From Candidatus Coatesiibacteriota bacterium (GTDB taxonomy: Bacteria > RBG-13-66-14 > B26-G2), in the NCBI GenBank assembly GCA_003647715.1, contig QMNJ01000003.1, positions 1 to 32,438 on the forward strand: a stretch of DNA of 32,438 nucleotides, in the 5' to 3' direction. Shown here one piece after another: positions 32,320-32,438 of this stretch. Every line of letters starts with the position of its first letter. Positions within the stretch are counted from its first letter, which is position 1. The position numbers and the translations under genes were made by a program. The notes under the pieces are model-generated. The model searched no databases. It was not told the DNA's origin and worked only from the letters and a program-made list of their open reading frames with translations.

Positions 32320-32438
32320 TTATCTCCAGAAAGACCTAATTACACCTCCTGGGTGCTTCAGGATAAGATTATACAATATGCTCATAATATTAATTTCTCT
32401 AAAATGCCTATTATCTATTGCTTTTTTTAACAATACTA
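32320..32438 (-). CDS. C-terminal tail of an unidentified gene (partial, cut by window edge)
   Basis: One minus frame is open from the right edge to a TAA at 32320, giving 38-39 residues (basic, with FREINIMSILYNLILKHPGG and ending VIRSFWR). It stops 13 bases before the Wza-like start, the spacing expected for an upstream operon gene. The stretch is too short to assign; a glycosyltransferase tail would fit the neighbourhood. An open frame of this length could also arise by chance. Confidence 0.4.
   Translation of the reverse strand, partial: VLLKKAIDNRHFREINIMSILYNLILKHPGGVIRSFWR

Noticed and set aside
32368-32373. TATAAT on the minus strand as promoter of the wza-like gene
   Set aside because: It lies inside an open frame that runs to the window edge and has no recognisable -35; kept only as a possibility.

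Overview
The window looks like chromosomal DNA of an uncultivated, anaerobic, diderm bacterium, probably in or near the FCB superphylum (a WOR-3/Cloacimonadota-like lineage would fit; this is inference, no marker gene is present). Evidence: AT-leaning DNA, lipoproteins with lipoboxes, an outer-membrane beta-barrel protein, Wza/Wzz-type capsule export genes, a subtilase with a C-terminal T9SS-type sorting domain, the NADH-sensing repressor Rex, a [4Fe-4S] class I fumarase alpha subunit, a DUF362 ferredoxin and ThiC. Genes are tightly packed with many 1-8 nt overlaps. No tRNA, rRNA, CRISPR array, insertion sequence, phage gene or toxin-antitoxin pair was seen, and no gap between genes exceeds about 220 bases.

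Layout. 1-3692 (minus): half-length AI-2E permease, a CDP-alcohol phosphatidyltransferase, a ketol-acid reductoisomerase homologue that has lost two catalytic residues, rex with a likely Rex operator in front of it, and the edge-truncated DUF4388 gene. 3905-6158 (plus): a cysteine-rich secreted protein, a DUF362/ferredoxin protein and a coupled small lipoprotein. 6290-10578 (plus): a 988-residue coiled-coil protein, a ParA-type ATPase and a LeuD-type small subunit. 10588-12737 (minus): a pair of glycosyltransferases (GT2, GT4). 12798-17807 (plus): an orphan exported protein, then an overlapping cassette of TPR lipoprotein, CsgG/TolB-like lipoprotein and a large metalloprotease/beta-propeller/outer-membrane beta-barrel protein. 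17850-21748 (minus): saccharopine-dehydrogenase-family enzyme, secreted subtilase, secreted PD40-repeat protein. 21883-24349 (plus): nucleotide-sugar epimerase, metallo-beta-lactamase-fold hydrolase, fumarase alpha subunit. 24371-32438 (minus): ThiC, M23 endopeptidase, PpiD-like chaperone, RNase HI, coiled-coil zinc-ribbon protein, Wzz-like and Wza-like polysaccharide export proteins, and the tail of one more gene cut by the window edge.

Themes. Much of the window serves the cell envelope: polysaccharide synthesis and export (GT2, GT4, epimerase, Wzz, Wza), envelope folding and peptidoglycan remodelling (PpiD, M23), phospholipid synthesis (PgsA-like), and secreted proteases and lipoproteins. 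Metabolic genes (Rex, fumarase alpha, LeuD, ThiC, lysine/saccharopine dehydrogenase-like) are scattered singly. The least conventional loci are the coiled-coil/ParA pair, the peptidase-propeller-barrel cassette and the catalytically altered KARI paralogue.
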